From JBDSZL01 sp039925145 (GTDB lineage: Bacteria > Acidobacteriota > Vicinamibacteria > Vicinamibacterales > SCN-69-37): DNA of 64,000 nt. The stretch covers positions 34,864 to 98,863 of the forward strand of contig JBDSZL010000054.1 in assembly GCA_039925145.1 (NCBI GenBank), written 5' to 3'. Position 1 is the first letter of the stretch, and each line of letters starts with the position of its first letter. A model generated the notes under the pieces. That model was not told the DNA's origin. It ran no database searches and saw nothing but the letters and a program-made list of their open reading frames with translations. A program made the position numbers and the translations under genes. This document shows positions 8,279 to 17,224 of the stretch, one piece after another.

Positions 8279-9380
8279 GCAGATTCACCAGGTTGCGATG
8301 GCTGGTCGCGATGGCGACGAGCGAGCCGCCGGGCCAGTTGGCCGCCCCATCCTGCTCGACGAAGAAGTGCTCGAGGCCCGAGGTCTTCCATTGCTCGAAG
8401 ATCGGCTTGTAGTCGATCTCACCTGCACCAATCGGCACTGGTCCGCCCGTGACGGCCGGTGCCCCACCGGCCCGACCGCCACCGCCCGCGCCACCAGTGC
8501 GCTGGCCGCCACCCGGTGCACCGCCGCCGCGCGGAGCGCCGGCGGCTGGCGCCGCGCCACCCGGTGCCGGAGGGGCGGCTGCCGGAGCCGCGGCAGTTGC
8601 TGCCGCGGGTGCGGGAGGCGCCGCCGCCATGGTCTTGAACCGTTCTGTCTGCGTGTCTTGCGCCGCCTGCAGCGCGAGGATGTCCTTGACGTGCCACATC
8701 TTGATCCGCCCGGCGTACCGCGAGAACCAGTCGCTCGGGTTCTGACCCGCGACCCGCGCCCAGCCGAGGTCGATTTCAAACGTCACCAGGCTCGGGTCGG
8801 TACCGGTGATGAACAGGTCCATGCCCTTCTTGCCGCCGCCCACATCGAAGAACTCGTCGCGATGACTGTGAAAGGCGAGGCCAATCTTGCGCGCCTTCAG
8901 TTTCGTGGCGATGGTGTTGAACTCGTCGGCGACCTTCTTCCAGCCGTCCGCCGTCGTGGGCGTGGCTGGCAGCGAGGGAACCGTGATGTATTGGTGGCCA
9001 ATCGTCTCGGCGATGTGTATCTGTGTGTCCAGATCGGTGCGCAGCGTCGCGAGACTGATGTGGGAGCTGGGCGCCGTGAGCTTCAGCCTGTCGAGCGTCG
9101 CGCGGATCTGTTCGGGCGTGCGCCCGCCGTAGCCGGCGAACTCGATGACCTTGTAGCCGACCTTGGCCACGCTCTCGAGCGCCTGGTCCAGGTTCTGGTC
9201 GACCAGTTCCCGCACGGTGTACAACTGCAGGCCGATGCCGGCGACGCCGGGTTTGGTGGCGGCAGCCGCCGGGGCCGGCTCGGCGCCCCACACCGGGGTG
9301 CTGACGCCGACAGCCACCGCTCCCGCGGCGACGCCCGCCGCCCGTTCCAGAAAGCCACGCCGATTCAAACTCGTTTCCAT
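8271..9380 (-). CDS. Secreted sugar phosphate isomerase/epimerase-like protein
   Basis: A 369-residue xylose-isomerase-like TIM barrel. The start at 9380 (METSLNRRGFLERAAG) gives a twin-arginine signal and has GAGAG upstream; the longer frame to 9434 lacks support. Barrel motifs include GIGLQLYTVRELVDQ, EFAGYGGRTPEQI, IGLAFHSHRDEFFD (metal-ligand His region) and FEIDLGWARVAGQNP. A block of about 60 Ala/Pro/Gly residues (bases about 8445-8635) interrupts the barrel before the last strand and ends near GGPVPIGAGEIDYKPIFEQW. Such Tat-exported members are common next to sugar catabolism genes. Substrate unknown. Confidence 0.85.
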   Translation of the reverse strand: METSLNRRGFLERAAGVAAGAVAVGVSTPVWGAEPAPAAAATKPGVAGIGLQLYTVRELVDQNLDQALESVAKVGYKVIEFAGYGGRTPEQIRATLDRLKLTAPSSHISLATLRTDLDTQIHIAETIGHQYITVPSLPATPTTADGWKKVADEFNTIATKLKARKIGLAFHSHRDEFFDVGGGKKGMDLFITGTDPSLVTFEIDLGWARVAGQNPSDWFSRYAGRIKMWHVKDILALQAAQDTQTERFKTMAAAPPAPAAATAAAPAAAPPAPGGAAPAAGAPRGGGAPGGGQRTGGAGGGGRAGGAPAVTGGPVPIGAGEIDYKPIFEQWKTSGLEHFFVEQDGAANWPGGSLVAIATSHRNLVNLLS

Positions 9381-9537
9381 CGTTTCTCTCTCCACGGGCC
9401 CCGCGCGGCAGGGCCAAACCTGTTGCTGATGCACGGTAGGCTACGCCTTTTCAGCGCAGCGAGGCAAGGCGGGACGCGTGCGAAGGACCGCCGCGTCCGC
9501 GCATCCTGCATCCCCTCGTGTGCTGCGGGATGACCTG

Positions 9538-10356
9538 TTACCGGTGATTGCGCAACCGCCGCTCGGCTGGTCCGTCGTACCGGTGCGCCTCGGGGTCGAT
9601 GAGTCTCACCGGTTCGTGCCGCTCGTGCTCCTCGAGCGCATGCGCGACCAGCCCGGGCACACGCGAGATGATCAGGAGCGCCTCGGCGATGCCCGGTGCG
9701 AGTCCGAGGTCCCCGCATACCGCAGCAATCGCGCCGTCGATGTTAATCGGCAGCAATTGATCCTCGAGAGCTGGATGGCGTGAGAGGGCCTGTTCGAGCG
9801 CGCGCAGGTACTGTGTGTACAGTGCGTCTACTTCCAGTTCGAGCGCCATCTGCAGGAGCCGTGTGACGCGCGGGTCGGTTGTGTGCACCTGTTGACCGAA
9901 CCCGGGCGGTGGAATCTGATCGGTCTGCACCAGCTGTTCGACCATCTCCGTGGCGGCTGTGGCCAGCAGCAGGCTCGATCCCGCGAGGTCGAGTCCCTCC
10001 TCGAGGAGAGTGCGGCAGCGCGCGGCGCCGCCGTAATGTGGCCCGAAGCTGAGGATGCCCGCCGCCACGGCGCCCTGAAGGGTCGCGCCGGTGCTCGAGC
10101 TGTACCGCGCGGCGAGCGTGGGCGGCGCCAGCACGCCATGGTCGATGAACCCGGTCAACATCGCGTTGACCAGTCGCGAAATCGACGGCGACGGCAGCTC
10201 GCCGGTGAGCAGCAGGTAGAGCGCGTCGGCGAACGAGACGCGGCCCATGAGCTCATCGATCGGATACCCGCGCACGAGCACCTGGTTCGCCTCAACCGCC
10301 GTGAGTGCCGTCGTCCAGGTCTCGCGCGTTGAAGGTCCACTTCCTTTAGGTGCCAT
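9538..10356 (-). CDS. Citrate synthase-fold protein, citryl-CoA-lyase-like
   Basis: A 272-residue protein with the compact citryl-CoA lyase layout rather than full-length citrate synthase. Seen motifs are VRGYPIDELMGRVSFADAL, GATLQGAVAAGIL, GPHYGGA (residues 106-111), PGFGQQVHTTDPR (151-163) and INIDGAIAAV with Asp207. In citrate synthases the two catalytic His precede G in GP-x-HG and follow GFG in GFGH. Here those positions are Tyr108 (with His107 next to it) and Gln155, while the Asp is kept. Activity may therefore be altered. The ATG at 10356 overlaps upp by 11 bp, so the two are one minus-strand operon; the open frame to 10584 is antisense noise inside upp. Confidence 0.8.
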   Translation of the reverse strand: MAPKGSGPSTRETWTTALTAVEANQVLVRGYPIDELMGRVSFADALYLLLTGELPSPSISRLVNAMLTGFIDHGVLAPPTLAARYSSSTGATLQGAVAAGILSFGPHYGGAARCRTLLEEGLDLAGSSLLLATAATEMVEQLVQTDQIPPPGFGQQVHTTDPRVTRLLQMALELEVDALYTQYLRALEQALSRHPALEDQLLPINIDGAIAAVCGDLGLAPGIAEALLIISRVPGLVAHALEEHERHEPVRLIDPEAHRYDGPAERRLRNHR

Positions 10357-10981
10357 ATAGTCGGTCTCCGAAATCCCCCAGGCCTGGCAGGATGAACTTC
10401 TGCGAATTGAGTTCACGATCGATCGCCGATGTGTAGATGGCCATCCCTGGGGCAGCCGCCTCGACGGCCCGCAACCCCTCGGGCGCAGCCACGAGACAGA
10501 GCAGCCGAATGTCTCTGGCTCCGACCGACCGCAGCAGCGCCACCGTCGCGCACGCACTGCCGCCGGTGGCCAGCATGGGATCAATCACGAGCACCGTCGT
10601 CGTACTCCGGATCGGCGGCAGTTTGAGGTAATAGCGCCCCGCGACGGCCGTGTGCTCGTCCCGCTCGAGACCAACATGCCCGACGCGTGCGTCGGGCAGT
10701 AACTGCAGGACCGCATCGAGCATGCCCAGACCTGCCCGGAGCACCGGCACCACGACGATGTCGGTTCGCAGGCGCGAGCCTGTCGTACGCTCGAGCGGCG
10801 TCTCGACGCTCACCGGATCGGCTGGAAGATCCGACGTGGCGTGCAGCGTCACGACAACGCTCAGCCGGTGCGCGAGATGACGGAACTGGCCGTGGTCGGT
10901 TGTCTTGCTGCGAAGCTGGAGGAGCGCGTCCTGTGCGATGGGATGATCCACCAGGTGCACTGACACGTAGGAACTATACAC
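10346..10981 (-). CDS. upp: Uracil phosphoribosyltransferase
   Basis: A 211-residue salvage enzyme converting uracil and PRPP to UMP in the cytoplasm. The PRPP-binding motif is VLVIDPMLATGGSA (the family has DPMLATGGS), and the uracil-binding C-terminus reads GLGDFGDRLYGT. LRSKTTDHGQFR near the N-terminus also matches the family. The start is a GTG at 10981; an in-frame GTG five codons inside is an alternative. It is divergent from hpt, so the 62-bp gap holds both promoters, linking pyrimidine and purine salvage. Confidence 0.95.
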   Translation of the reverse strand: MYSSYVSVHLVDHPIAQDALLQLRSKTTDHGQFRHLAHRLSVVVTLHATSDLPADPVSVETPLERTTGSRLRTDIVVVPVLRAGLGMLDAVLQLLPDARVGHVGLERDEHTAVAGRYYLKLPPIRSTTTVLVIDPMLATGGSACATVALLRSVGARDIRLLCLVAAPEGLRAVEAAAPGMAIYTSAIDRELNSQKFILPGLGDFGDRLYGT

Positions 10982-11043
10982 GGAAGCGACTAAGATCGGC
11001 CCGTGGCTGGCTGCGCCCGCCGCTGACGCGCCGCACCCATCCG

Positions 11044-11577
11044 ATGTCCCACGTGCTGATCGACTCGCCGGCGCTCGAGCACCGCATTGCGCAGCTCGCC
11101 CGCGAGCTGCGGCATGATGCCGGGCCGGCCACCTCGCTGCATCTGGTGGCCGTGCTGAAAGGCGCGTTCGTCTTCCTCGCGGATCTGCTTCGCGCGATGG
11201 AGGGGCCAGTGACGTGCGACTTCATCGCCTTGTCGAGTTACGGCGGCCGAACGTCGACCTCCGGTGAGGTGCGCGTGACGAAGGATCTGGACGAAGCGGT
11301 CGCCGGCCGCGACGTCGTCATCATCGAAGATATCGTCGACACAGGCGTGACCTTGACGTACCTGCAGGACATCCTGCGGGCGCGCGGCCCCAGGTCGTTG
11401 AGAACCATGTGCCTGCTGAGCAAGCCGTCGCGCCGACAGGTCGACGTGCCCGTGGATTACATCGGCTTCACCATCGACGACCGCTTCGTCGTCGGCTATG
11501 GCCTGGACTTCGACGAGCGGTTCCGTAACCTGCCCCACATCGTGACCCTGGACGAAGACGAACAGGAGCTCACGTGA
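11044..11577 (+). CDS. hpt: Hypoxanthine phosphoribosyltransferase
   Basis: A 177-residue purine-salvage enzyme making IMP or GMP from hypoxanthine or guanine. Key segments are LHLVAVLKGAFVFLADLLR (PPi loop), FIALSSYGGRTSTSGEV (flexible loop), VVIIEDIVDTGVTLTYL (PRPP motif) and VGYGLDFDERFRNLP (C-terminal purine site). The frame is open further upstream, but only the ATG at 11044 gives the usual family length. The stop overlaps the deoC start (GTGA), so salvage of bases and deoxyribose are coupled. Confidence 0.96.
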   Translation: MSHVLIDSPALEHRIAQLARELRHDAGPATSLHLVAVLKGAFVFLADLLRAMEGPVTCDFIALSSYGGRTSTSGEVRVTKDLDEAVAGRDVVIIEDIVDTGVTLTYLQDILRARGPRSLRTMCLLSKPSRRQVDVPVDYIGFTIDDRFVVGYGLDFDERFRNLPHIVTLDEDEQELT

Positions 11578-12266
11578 CCGGGCCGATCAGGCCGGAGCTC
11601 GCACGCGTCGCGTCTCTGATTGACCACACGCTTCTCAAGCCAGACGCCACGCGACGACACATCGATCAACTGTGCGACGAAGCGGCACACTCGGGCTTCG
11701 CCACCGTGTGCGTGAACCCGGTCTGGGTCGGCCTCTGCACCACACGGCTCTCCGCTACCCCAGTCGTCGTGTGTTCGGTCGTCGGTTTCCCCCTAGGCGC
11801 CACGACCGGGGACGTCAAGGTGTTCGAAGCCACGCGGGTGATTGCCCATGGGGCACGCGAGCTGGACATGGTGATCGACATCGGTGCGCTGAGGAACGGC
11901 GAGTGGCTGGTCGTTGAGCGAGACATCTCGGCAGTGGCAGCGGTCTGCGGCGCGGCTGCCGCGCGGCTCAAGGTCATCATCGAAACGGCCCTCCTGACGG
12001 AGGCGGAAAAGGTCGCCGCCTGCCAGATCGCGGTCGGCGCCGGCGCGGACTTTGTGAAGACATCCACCGGATTCTGGCCCGGTGGCGCAACCGTGGCCGA
12101 CGTAAGGCTGATGCGCCAGACCGTCGGACCCGCGGTCGGCGTGAAGGCCGCCGGCGGCATTCGGGATCTCGCCACGCTGCGCGCGATGGTCGATGCGGGC
12201 GCGACGCGTATCGGATGCAGCGCGAGCCTCGCGATCCTCAGCGAAATGGGAGACACGTCCGCGTGA
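11574..12266 (+). CDS. deoC: Deoxyribose-phosphate aldolase
   Basis: A 230-residue class I aldolase splitting 2-deoxyribose-5-phosphate into acetaldehyde and glyceraldehyde-3-phosphate. Catalytic residues are Asp102 (MVIDIGAL), Schiff-base Lys162 (ADFVKTSTGF) and Lys191 (GVKAAGGIR), matching the E. coli triad Asp102, Lys167, Lys201. The opening IDHTLLKPDA is the family signature. The GTG start overlaps the hpt stop, and the deoC stop overlaps the rsgA start (GTGA), so three genes are translationally chained. Confidence 0.97.
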   Translation: MTGPIRPELARVASLIDHTLLKPDATRRHIDQLCDEAAHSGFATVCVNPVWVGLCTTRLSATPVVVCSVVGFPLGATTGDVKVFEATRVIAHGARELDMVIDIGALRNGEWLVVERDISAVAAVCGAAAARLKVIIETALLTEAEKVAACQIAVGAGADFVKTSTGFWPGGATVADVRLMRQTVGPAVGVKAAGGIRDLATLRAMVDAGATRIGCSASLAILSEMGDTSA

Positions 12267-13363
12267 ACGCCGTCACGCTCGATCAACTGGGCTGGGATGA
12301 GGGGTGGGCCCACGCGTTCGACGCCCTCACCGCGGTCGACAAGACCTCCGAGCTCGTGCCCGGCCGGGTCGTGCTCGAACACAATCACGTGTACCGGGTG
12401 CTCACCAGGCAGGGCGAACAGCTGGCCGAGTCGGCCGGACGGATGAAACACCGCGCCGAAGGCCGGCATCAGCTGCCCGTGGTGGGTGACTGGGTGGCGT
12501 TGCGTTTCGACACGGGCGGCGCGCGGGTCCACATCCGCGAGGTGCTGCCCCGGCGCACGTCGTTCTCACGCAAAGCAGCCGGCAGGGGCACCGAGCAGCA
12601 GGTCCTTGCCGCCAACGTCGATCTGGTCTTCATCGTCTTTGGTCTCGATAACCCCGTGAACGCCAGAAGCATCGATCGCTATCTCGTCGTCGCCAAGCGC
12701 AGCGGCGCCACACCCGTCATCGTTCTCAATAAGGCGGATCTCGTGGCGGACCCAGCGGCGGCCCTGGAGGAGGCCAAGGCAGCGGCTGGATCGGTGCCGG
12801 TGCATGCGGTCAGCAGTCACGCCGGGTGGCGCCTCGACACGCTCGAACAGTACCTGTCGCGGGGGCGCACCGTGGCGCTTCTCGGACCTTCTGGTGTCGG
12901 CAAGTCGTCCCTGGTGAACCGGTTGGTCGAGCGAGAGCTCCTTCCCACCGGAGAAGTGCGTGAATGGGATGCGCGCGGCCGCCACACCAGCGTTCATCGA
13001 CAACTGGTGGTGCGGGAGCGAGGCGGGTTGATCATCGACACACCGGGGATGCGCGAACTGCAGCTGTGGGAGACGGACGCGGTCAGTGACACCTTCGAAG
13101 ATCTGCAGGCAATCGCCGCGTCGTGCCGCTTCAGAGACTGCCGCCATGAGAGCGAGCCGGGATGTGCCGTCAAGGCGGCCGTCGACGCGGGGCTCTGTGA
13201 GGCCTTGCGTGTCGAGAGCTATCTCAAGCTCCAACGTGAGCAAGAGGCGATGGAGCGCAAGCGCGAGGAGCGCGGCCAGATCGAAGAGAAGCGGCAGAGC
13301 AAGAGCGTGCATCGCGCGATGCGACAGATGACCGACGAGCGCGCGCGGCGCGGCGGCACTTGA
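12263..13363 (+). CDS. rsgA: Small-subunit biogenesis GTPase RsgA
   Basis: A 366-residue circularly permuted GTPase that helps late maturation of the 30S subunit. Order of motifs is G4 NKADL (156-160), G1 GPSGVGKSS (208-216), G3 DTPG (259-262), and then the zinc knuckle Cys288, Cys293, His295, Cys301. An N-terminal OB domain covers residues 35-100. The frame is open from 12215, but the GTG at 12263 makes the usual four-base overlap with deoC. A basic, coiled-coil-like tail (about 315-366, REQEAMERKREERGQ) closes the protein. The stop overlaps the next start as TTGA. Confidence 0.96.
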   Translation: MNAVTLDQLGWDEGWAHAFDALTAVDKTSELVPGRVVLEHNHVYRVLTRQGEQLAESAGRMKHRAEGRHQLPVVGDWVALRFDTGGARVHIREVLPRRTSFSRKAAGRGTEQQVLAANVDLVFIVFGLDNPVNARSIDRYLVVAKRSGATPVIVLNKADLVADPAAALEEAKAAAGSVPVHAVSSHAGWRLDTLEQYLSRGRTVALLGPSGVGKSSLVNRLVERELLPTGEVREWDARGRHTSVHRQLVVRERGGLIIDTPGMRELQLWETDAVSDTFEDLQAIAASCRFRDCRHESEPGCAVKAAVDAGLCEALRVESYLKLQREQEAMERKREERGQIEEKRQSKSVHRAMRQMTDERARRGGT

Positions 13364-14547
13364 CAGCCAGGACCTTGGATCGCGCCCTCCTGGGAGGTGC
13401 ATGTCTCGCGTCGTGCGCTGCAGCCATCGCGTTCGTCGGGTGCCACGGCGCGTCCGACACGATCTCTATCGATCGCACCGCTATCGAATTGACGCTGGTG
13501 AAAGATGGAACGCTTCAGGTGTCGGAGCACATCGAGTTCCGTGCGTTGACCGACGATGCCGTCTTCCAACGTGAGGTCCGCCAGACAAGGGTTGACCGGC
13601 TGACCTTCGTGTCCGCCACCCTCGACGGACGGGGAGGGGAGGATGCGAACAGAGCGTTGCGGGTGCGTGATGGCGACGCGCTAACCGTTCGGTGGTCGTT
13701 GCCAGAAGGGTCGCGTGGAACCGCGCACGCCGTCGACCTCCGATACATTGGGTTGGGCGCCGTGGCGCTGCGTGAGAGTCGGGGTTTTCTCGAGTGGCAC
13801 GTGCTGCCCGTCGCACCAGGAGTGGGCACCGCCGCCGCGCACCTACGGCTTACGTTGCCGGCCGCCGCGCAGGAACTTGGGCCGACCGGCATCGCGCAGG
13901 CCGGATGGACTGTCGTCCGGGAGGCTCACGGCATCAGTGCGCAAAAGGCGCCGGTTTCGGATGAACCGACCCGGATGATCGCGGAGTTCTCGATCGACCC
14001 TCAGGCGATCGCGATGCCGGCGTGGCAGACGGCCCAGGATCAGCGAAGCGAATTTGCGCTCGCATTCGTGTCGGGCGCGCTGTTCGTGCTCGTCACGGGC
14101 GCGGGTGTGATCTGGATCGTCTGGTTCCAGCATCCCAGAATTCGTGTGCCGGCCGGGCACGACTTGGACGGCCCGTCACTGACGGCCGAGCTCACCGCTG
14201 CGCTGCAACGGCCACCCGTGCGATGGACGACGCGCGCTGGGCGGGTGGAGCGTCTCGAGCTCGAACGGTCGGGGCTGCTCGATCCGGATCGCGTCGACAC
14301 GGCACGCGGCCTCCGCATCGGAGGGCACGCGGTGGCCGTCTTCGGGCTCGGCTGCGCGGTGGTCTCTGGGCTGGTGCTCGAACGCTACGACTGGTGGGCG
14401 CAGCTGGTGCCAGCCAGCATTCTCATCGTTGCGGCCATGCTGCTCGTGGCCGCTCGTCGCCTGGGGGTTTTCACCGAGCGCGGCGAGCGGACGCGCGCCA
14501 TCGCCAGATCCGGCGCGGGCGGCGATCGTTCAGCCCCCCGGTCCTGA
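13360..14547 (+). CDS. DUF2207-like membrane protein
   Basis: A 395-residue predicted envelope protein beginning at TTG, overlapping the rsgA stop (TTGA). The N-terminus has a signal helix ending FVGC, a possible lipobox. An extracytoplasmic domain (about 30-225) has the DUF2207-like start ISIDRTAIELTLVKDGTLQV and HIEFRAL. Three hydrophobic segments follow: FALAFVSGALFVLVTGAGV, then about residues 325-345 and 355-375. Function unknown; I infer family from pattern only. It ends 14 bp before a convergent reductase gene. Confidence 0.7.
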   Translation: MTARTLDRALLGGACLASCAAAIAFVGCHGASDTISIDRTAIELTLVKDGTLQVSEHIEFRALTDDAVFQREVRQTRVDRLTFVSATLDGRGGEDANRALRVRDGDALTVRWSLPEGSRGTAHAVDLRYIGLGAVALRESRGFLEWHVLPVAPGVGTAAAHLRLTLPAAAQELGPTGIAQAGWTVVREAHGISAQKAPVSDEPTRMIAEFSIDPQAIAMPAWQTAQDQRSEFALAFVSGALFVLVTGAGVIWIVWFQHPRIRVPAGHDLDGPSLTAELTAALQRPPVRWTTRAGRVERLELERSGLLDPDRVDTARGLRIGGHAVAVFGLGCAVVSGLVLERYDWWAQLVPASILIVAAMLLVAARRLGVFTERGERTRAIARSGAGGDRSAPRS

Positions 14548-14561
14548 TTGCGCGCGGCGCG

Positions 14562-15725
14562 TCAGTACACGTCGCGCTTATAGCGGCGGCTCTTCTTCAG
14601 TGCCGAGACGTACTCTTTGGCCTGGTCAGGCGTGCGGCCGCCGGCCGTTTCGACGATGGCGTGGAGCTCGCGGTCCACATCGGCCGCCATGCGGGCCTTG
14701 TCGCCACACACGAAGAACTCGGCCCCCGCCTCGAGCCAGGCCCAGATGTCGCGGGCGTTTTCGCGCATGCGGTGCTGCACATAGATCTTGTGATCCTGAT
14801 CGCGCGAGAAGGCCGTGTCGAGCCGGAGAAACCCGTCGCGCTCGTAGGCCGCCAGTTCGGTGCCGTAATAGAAGCCACTGGCGCGATGCTGCTCGCCGAA
14901 GAACAGCCAGTTGGGACCGGTCGCGCCAGCCGCCCGACGCTCCTCGAGAAACGCGCGAAATGGCGCGATGCCGGTACCGGGGCCCACCATGATCATGGGC
15001 GTCGACGGATCGGCCGGCATGGCAAAGTGCACCTGCTGATTCTGCAGATACATCTCCGCTGTGGCACCGATGGGCCATCGGTCGTTGATCCAGGTGGAGC
15101 TCAATCCCAGCCGTTCGCGTCCGCGGATCGTGAACCGCACCGAGATCACGAGCGCGTGCACCTGGTCCGGATGGGCACGCTGGCTGGACGCAATGGAATA
15201 CAGCCGGGGCAGTAGCGATCGCAGCGTGTCCACGAGCTCGGCGGGCGAGATCTCGATGCCCGGGTGCGACTCGAGGACGTCGAGCACGTCGTGCGAGTCG
15301 GGGCCGCTGAGATACTGCTTCAACTGCGCCGTGTTTGCGGGCTCGAGCAGCGGCGCCAGATCCCCCGCACCACGACCGGCCAGCAGTTCGAGCAGGCGGC
15401 GGCTTGGCGCCGCCACACTGTACCGGGTCGCCAGGGCGTCCAGGAGCGTGGTCGGCGGCTCGTCGGCAGCGCCAACCGGCTCATCGCCCGACGCCCCGAT
15501 GGCCCGGACGATACGCTCGATCAGCGCGGGATCGTTGTGAGCATGGATGCCGAGTGCGTCGCCAGGCAGATAGTCGACCGACGCCAGCTCGAGACCGATC
15601 TCGTGATGGCAGGTGTGCTTCTCTGATTCCGCGCCGGTAACCAGCTGACTCGCCAGGTGGCGTCCGCGGAAGACTTGTTTGTGCTCGCGCCGGCTGGCCG
15701 CGGGAGCGGTGACCTGTTGTTCCAC
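14562..15725 (-). CDS. CysJ-type FAD/NADPH reductase lacking a flavodoxin domain
   Basis: A 387-residue ferredoxin-NADP-reductase-like flavoprotein resembling the C-terminal two thirds of sulfite reductase alpha subunit. The FAD motif is LPRLYSIASSQ, the NADPH motif MVGPGTGIAPFRAFLEERR, followed by NWLFFGEQHRASGFYYG and the hallmark end SRRYKRDVY. The FMN flavodoxin domain is absent, so electrons would pass to a separate partner. No cysI or hemoprotein is nearby. The start is GTG at 15725, with TACACT 5 nt upstream and no Shine-Dalgarno. It is probably a separate transcription unit from the nuo operon behind it. Confidence 0.88.
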   Translation of the reverse strand: MEQQVTAPAASRREHKQVFRGRHLASQLVTGAESEKHTCHHEIGLELASVDYLPGDALGIHAHNDPALIERIVRAIGASGDEPVGAADEPPTTLLDALATRYSVAAPSRRLLELLAGRGAGDLAPLLEPANTAQLKQYLSGPDSHDVLDVLESHPGIEISPAELVDTLRSLLPRLYSIASSQRAHPDQVHALVISVRFTIRGRERLGLSSTWINDRWPIGATAEMYLQNQQVHFAMPADPSTPMIMVGPGTGIAPFRAFLEERRAAGATGPNWLFFGEQHRASGFYYGTELAAYERDGFLRLDTAFSRDQDHKIYVQHRMRENARDIWAWLEAGAEFFVCGDKARMAADVDRELHAIVETAGGRTPDQAKEYVSALKKSRRYKRDVY

Positions 15726-15769
15726 GCTTCAGTGTACCCGTCCACACTCGCGGACTCAGCGGCGAGCGC

Positions 15770-15793
15770 CTGTTCGAGACCGTCTCAGAACAG
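15770..15793 (-). terminator. Hairpin at the end of the nuo operon
   Basis: CTGTTCGAG pairs with CTCAGAACAG around a short loop, with a single bulged A, giving about nine base pairs. The stop codon of nuoN lies inside the stem. It is a candidate terminator or transcript-end stabiliser for the nuo operon; there is no run of T, so confidence is low. Confidence 0.3.
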
Positions 15794-17224
15794 CGTGCCC
15801 GCGATGCGCAATGCTTCCCGGACCCAGGGCTCCGGATAGGCCCCCATGGCGACGACGCCGGCGACGCAGATACCAATCGCGAGCTTCAACGTACCCGGCA
15901 CGCGAACCGGATCGGGGCGCTGCGGCGGGTCAATATACATCCGCCGGGCCACGAGCAGGTAGTAATAGAGCGCGAGCACGGTCAGGAGCGCGCCCAGAAA
16001 CGCGAGCCAGTACATGCCCTTGTCCACGGCAGCCCAGAACACGTAGAGCTTCGCCCAGAAGCCCGCCAGGAACGGGATGCCGCCGAGCGACAGGAGAAAC
16101 AGCAGCATGGACAGCCCCAGCACGGGCGACCGTTGCGCCAGGCCGCGATAGACCTCGATCGAGTCGGATCGCTCCGCGGCGCCGACCGCCTGAATCACGA
16201 AGAACGCGCCCATGTTGCCGAACAGGTACGCCACCAGATAGAAGAGCACCATCCCGGTGCCACCGCGGGAAAAGGCAGCCACACCCATGAGGATGTAGCC
16301 GATGTGCGCAATGCCCGAATAGGCGAACAGCCGTTTGATGTTGCGTTGCGGCAGCGCCATGAGATTGCCCGCGCCGATGGTGAGCGCCGCGAGCGCCGCG
16401 ATGCCGGGCAGCCACAGCAGAGCCGCCGGCCCGACGCCTTCGAGATAGAGCCTGAAGATGACGACGAACCCCGCCGCCTTGGGTGCGACCGACAACCAGG
16501 CCACGAACGGCGTCGTCGCGGCCTCGTACGCGTCGGGCACCCACATGTGGAACGGCACGGCAGCGATCTTGAAGCCAAGACCCGCGAGTGTGAGCGCCAA
16601 CCCCAGACCCAGCAACGGCTGGCCCAGCCGAAGTGCCGGCGCGACGCTGGCGATGTCGGTGCTGCCCGTCACGCCGTACACGAACGAGATGCCGTACAGG
16701 ATGATGGCCGACGAGAGCGTGCCCACCAGCAGAAACTTCAGCGCGGCCTCGGCCGCTGTGGGTTCCCGCTTCAGGAAGCCGGTGAGAAAGTAGAGCGGAA
16801 TCGACATCAGCTCGAACGCGACGAACAGGAGAATCAGTTCTCGGGCAGACGCGAGCACGAGCATGCCCAGCAACGAGACGAGTAGCGCGAAGTGGTACTC
16901 CGCGGCGCGGCGGCTGAAAGTCACTGGCTCGAGCGCAAGAGACGCGAGCACCGTGAGCGCGCTCGCGCCCAGGAATAGACGTTTGGCGAAGAGCGCCAGC
17001 TCGTCGGTCCGGTAGACGCCATCGAACAGCACCTCGCCTGGGTGGATCGCGAACGAGGCGCCGAAGAGAAGCGCCAGACCGACGAAGACCACGCCGCCGA
17101 TGAGCCGGCGGGGATCGCCGCGTCTGACAGTGCCTATCACCAGTGCCAGCAGCGACAGCAGGAACACTCCCGCCTCGAGGGCAAGGGGCGACCCATCGGC
17201 AACGAGCGCGGTGACGCGATTCAC
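15785..17224 (-). CDS. nuoN: NADH-quinone oxidoreductase subunit N
   Basis: A 479-residue antiporter-like proton-pumping subunit of complex I with about 14 membrane helices. The GTG start at 17224 (VNRVTALVADG) forms a four-base overlap with the nuoM stop; longer frames are antisense noise. Family marks include ELMSIPLYFLTGF with the conserved Glu in the fifth helix, KFLLVGTLSSAIILYG, FKIAAVPFHMWVPDAYEAA and RLFAYSGIAHIGYILMG, which contain the proton-path Lys and His. It is the last gene of the operon. Confidence 0.96.
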   Translation of the reverse strand: MNRVTALVADGSPLALEAGVFLLSLLALVIGTVRRGDPRRLIGGVVFVGLALLFGASFAIHPGEVLFDGVYRTDELALFAKRLFLGASALTVLASLALEPVTFSRRAAEYHFALLVSLLGMLVLASARELILLFVAFELMSIPLYFLTGFLKREPTAAEAALKFLLVGTLSSAIILYGISFVYGVTGSTDIASVAPALRLGQPLLGLGLALTLAGLGFKIAAVPFHMWVPDAYEAATTPFVAWLSVAPKAAGFVVIFRLYLEGVGPAALLWLPGIAALAALTIGAGNLMALPQRNIKRLFAYSGIAHIGYILMGVAAFSRGGTGMVLFYLVAYLFGNMGAFFVIQAVGAAERSDSIEVYRGLAQRSPVLGLSMLLFLLSLGGIPFLAGFWAKLYVFWAAVDKGMYWLAFLGALLTVLALYYYLLVARRMYIDPPQRPDPVRVPGTLKLAIGICVAGVVAMGAYPEPWVREALRIAGTLF

